From assembly GCA_949130485.1 (NCBI GenBank), contig OX422195.1, forward strand, positions 2,217,566-2,281,565: a stretch of DNA of 64,000 bases. Reading direction: 5' to 3'. The notes beneath the pieces are model-generated. The model saw nothing but the letters and a program-made list of their open reading frames with translations. It had not been told where the DNA came from and did not search any database. The stretch is from Agelas oroides. Its lineage: Eukaryota; Porifera; Demospongiae; Agelasida; Agelasidae. Positions 62,828 to 64,000 of the stretch are shown piece by piece; position 1 is the stretch's first letter, and each line of letters opens with the position of its first letter. A program made the position numbers and the translations under genes.

Positions 62828-63146
62828 CTACTGGTTTGCTGCACTACAGCACATCCCATGCCTCCACAGCACTTCTGCTGGCAATGACGCTTCTTTACAA
62901 TACTGACTGAGCTTGCACATCAAGCCAGAGAAATTCGCCCTGCGTTTGGTGGACACTTGCATGGATGTCAGCATTCGACGAGATGACTGAGCCAGAGTCT
63001 GGGGTGGTGGATAGTGAGAGTATGATACTATCTGCTCAGGAAATGTGCTTATGCAGTGAATCCACCCCAGGCCTGCAACCACATCTGCCAGGGATCTCCA
63101 TTCAAAATACGGAGCTGCCACTGGCTCATTGGTGCCATCAAAAGCC
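62828..63146 (-). CDS. Exon-like open frame of about 105 residues, unidentified
   Basis: The frame follows a good acceptor (GCTTTTCAG) and reads AFDGTNEPVAAPYFEWRSL, ending at a TGA with CCSAANQ. No domain is recognised. It lies between the 5' end of copy B and the 3' end of copy C on the same strand. The matching place in unit A lacks 19 bases and is frameshifted, so at least one version is not functional. It could be one exon of an unseen gene or a relic. Confidence 0.3.
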
Positions 63147-63816
63147 ACTGAAAAGCTAGAACCACTGACTCATGATGCAACAGAGAAAACAAACAGCTCA
63201 AATTACATATGTCCTAGCTACATGTCCAAGCAGGGTCTCACAATTAAGTTGTCACAGGTCATGTCAATAAATGAAGTGTATCTCTGTAACTACGGTCATG
63301 AAAATATACACACCCTGGGAATCTGGCCACTGTCGTGTGAAAATGGGGACCCCTAAAAATTCCCAGGAAAATGGGGACCTGGTTTCCCAATGTGGGAATC
63401 CCTGTATGCCTGACCATTCCCCAGGAGTATAGAGACCCTCTGTATGGTAGATCTTCAATGCCACTGACCTGAGCATCCCTCTCTGTAGTTTGGTAACCAG
63501 ACCTCTGACTTGTGAGACTAGAGAGAGACACATTATTCACCAAGGGGAGACATGTGTCTTAGGGGGCTTATTGACATTTTGTGGGCTGGAAACTGTGAAC
63601 TATAACACTGGCCTATGTCATGTAGCCACAGGAACAAACTTGAGATAATATCACTCGCATAGCCTGCATTGTATCTAGTGGAATGCATGTGGACTAGACT
63701 CGATCCTAGATCCATCCCAGATAAGCAGATGTGTCTGTGAAAAACATAACACACCACACCACACTTTTCCAATAAAATATCAATAAAATATCACACCACA
63801 CCACACTTTTCCACAA

Positions 63817-64000
63817 CTACTTGTGGACGTAAGTAGTTCCATAGTCAGTTAGCCCATATGTTGTGTGCATGCAGGTGTTCATCACATTGTGTGTGGGCCC
63901 TCTCCTCAATCCTGCTAGCTGTCAGCTCCTGTAGGCTTGGATTCCTCAGCAGGGTGTATGTCACCAGCCAACGGTTACGAGCTCGACGAGACTTGAGAGA
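63817..64000 (-). CDS. STRA6-like: STRA6-like receptor, copy C, last exon only (frameshifted)
   Basis: This matches exon 20 of copies A and B and runs off the window. Relative to them it has four extra bases within 63866-63873 (ttgtgtgcatgcagg against ttgtgtgcagg). Reading from the conserved [11 protein letters not shown] side, the frame changes and ends at 63845-63847, so the last 18 or so residues are replaced by a shorter tail. The old stop is at 63817-63819. Whether the gene still works depends on the upstream exons outside the window. Confidence 0.75.

Larger units (their letters stand above)
35492..63169. repeat. Tandem segmental unit B
   Basis: This is the second unit of the array. 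From about 40020 on it is almost identical to 12060 on, apart from indels at repeats and transposons. Before that (35492-40019) it is visibly more diverged from unit A, while 35492-36320 is close to the start of unit C. Confidence 0.85.

Overview
The window is animal nuclear DNA: spliced genes with GT/AG introns, a LINE fragment, tRNA-derived SINEs, many inverted-repeat (MITE-like) elements, minisatellites and microsatellites. There are no operons or bacterial signals. An invertebrate is likely. A sponge is plausible because of the single-exon death-domain/coiled-coil gene, but that is only an inference and no taxon marker is visible.

Left part (1-9340): the end of an unidentified reading frame; a 5'-truncated LINE inserted in a short satellite; an inverted-repeat element of about 3.1 kb with a nested foldback element and a SINE; then an intact single-exon gene (5782-7557) encoding a death domain, a long coiled coil and a Gly/Ala/Val-rich membrane-like segment. 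It is followed by a solo inverted-repeat arm and a long palindrome.

Right part (9341-64000): a head-to-tail array of large units, each carrying a minus-strand gene. I reconstructed this gene by hand from splice signals and exon phases as 20 coding exons, 2085 nt, 694 codons before the stop. Its order of hydrophobic segments and its C-terminal motif ([19 protein letters not shown]) match STRA6, the retinol-binding-protein receptor and retinol channel. Copy A (9961-26802) is open throughout. Copy B (36121-56592) keeps all exon lengths and splice sites but has an in-frame TAG at codon 392. Only the last exon of copy C (63817 onwards) is inside the window, and it has a 4-bp insertion that changes the C-terminus.

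Because the copies are otherwise almost the same, each serves as an empty-site control for the others. This exposes several insertions with target-site duplications: a 33-bp hairpin and a 337-bp foldback element of one TAGTCTCG-ended family (9-bp duplications), a 1.88-kb inverted-repeat element, a 325-bp element, a 523-bp element and a SINE. It also exposes large copy-number changes in the 54-, 58-, 57- and 79-bp minisatellites. Divergence between units is uneven: A and B differ more over about 9.3-12.0 kb against 35.5-40.0 kb, and are nearly identical afterwards. This suggests successive duplication, gene conversion or haplotypes joined in assembly.

All gene models come from reading the sequence. 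No alignment or database search was run.
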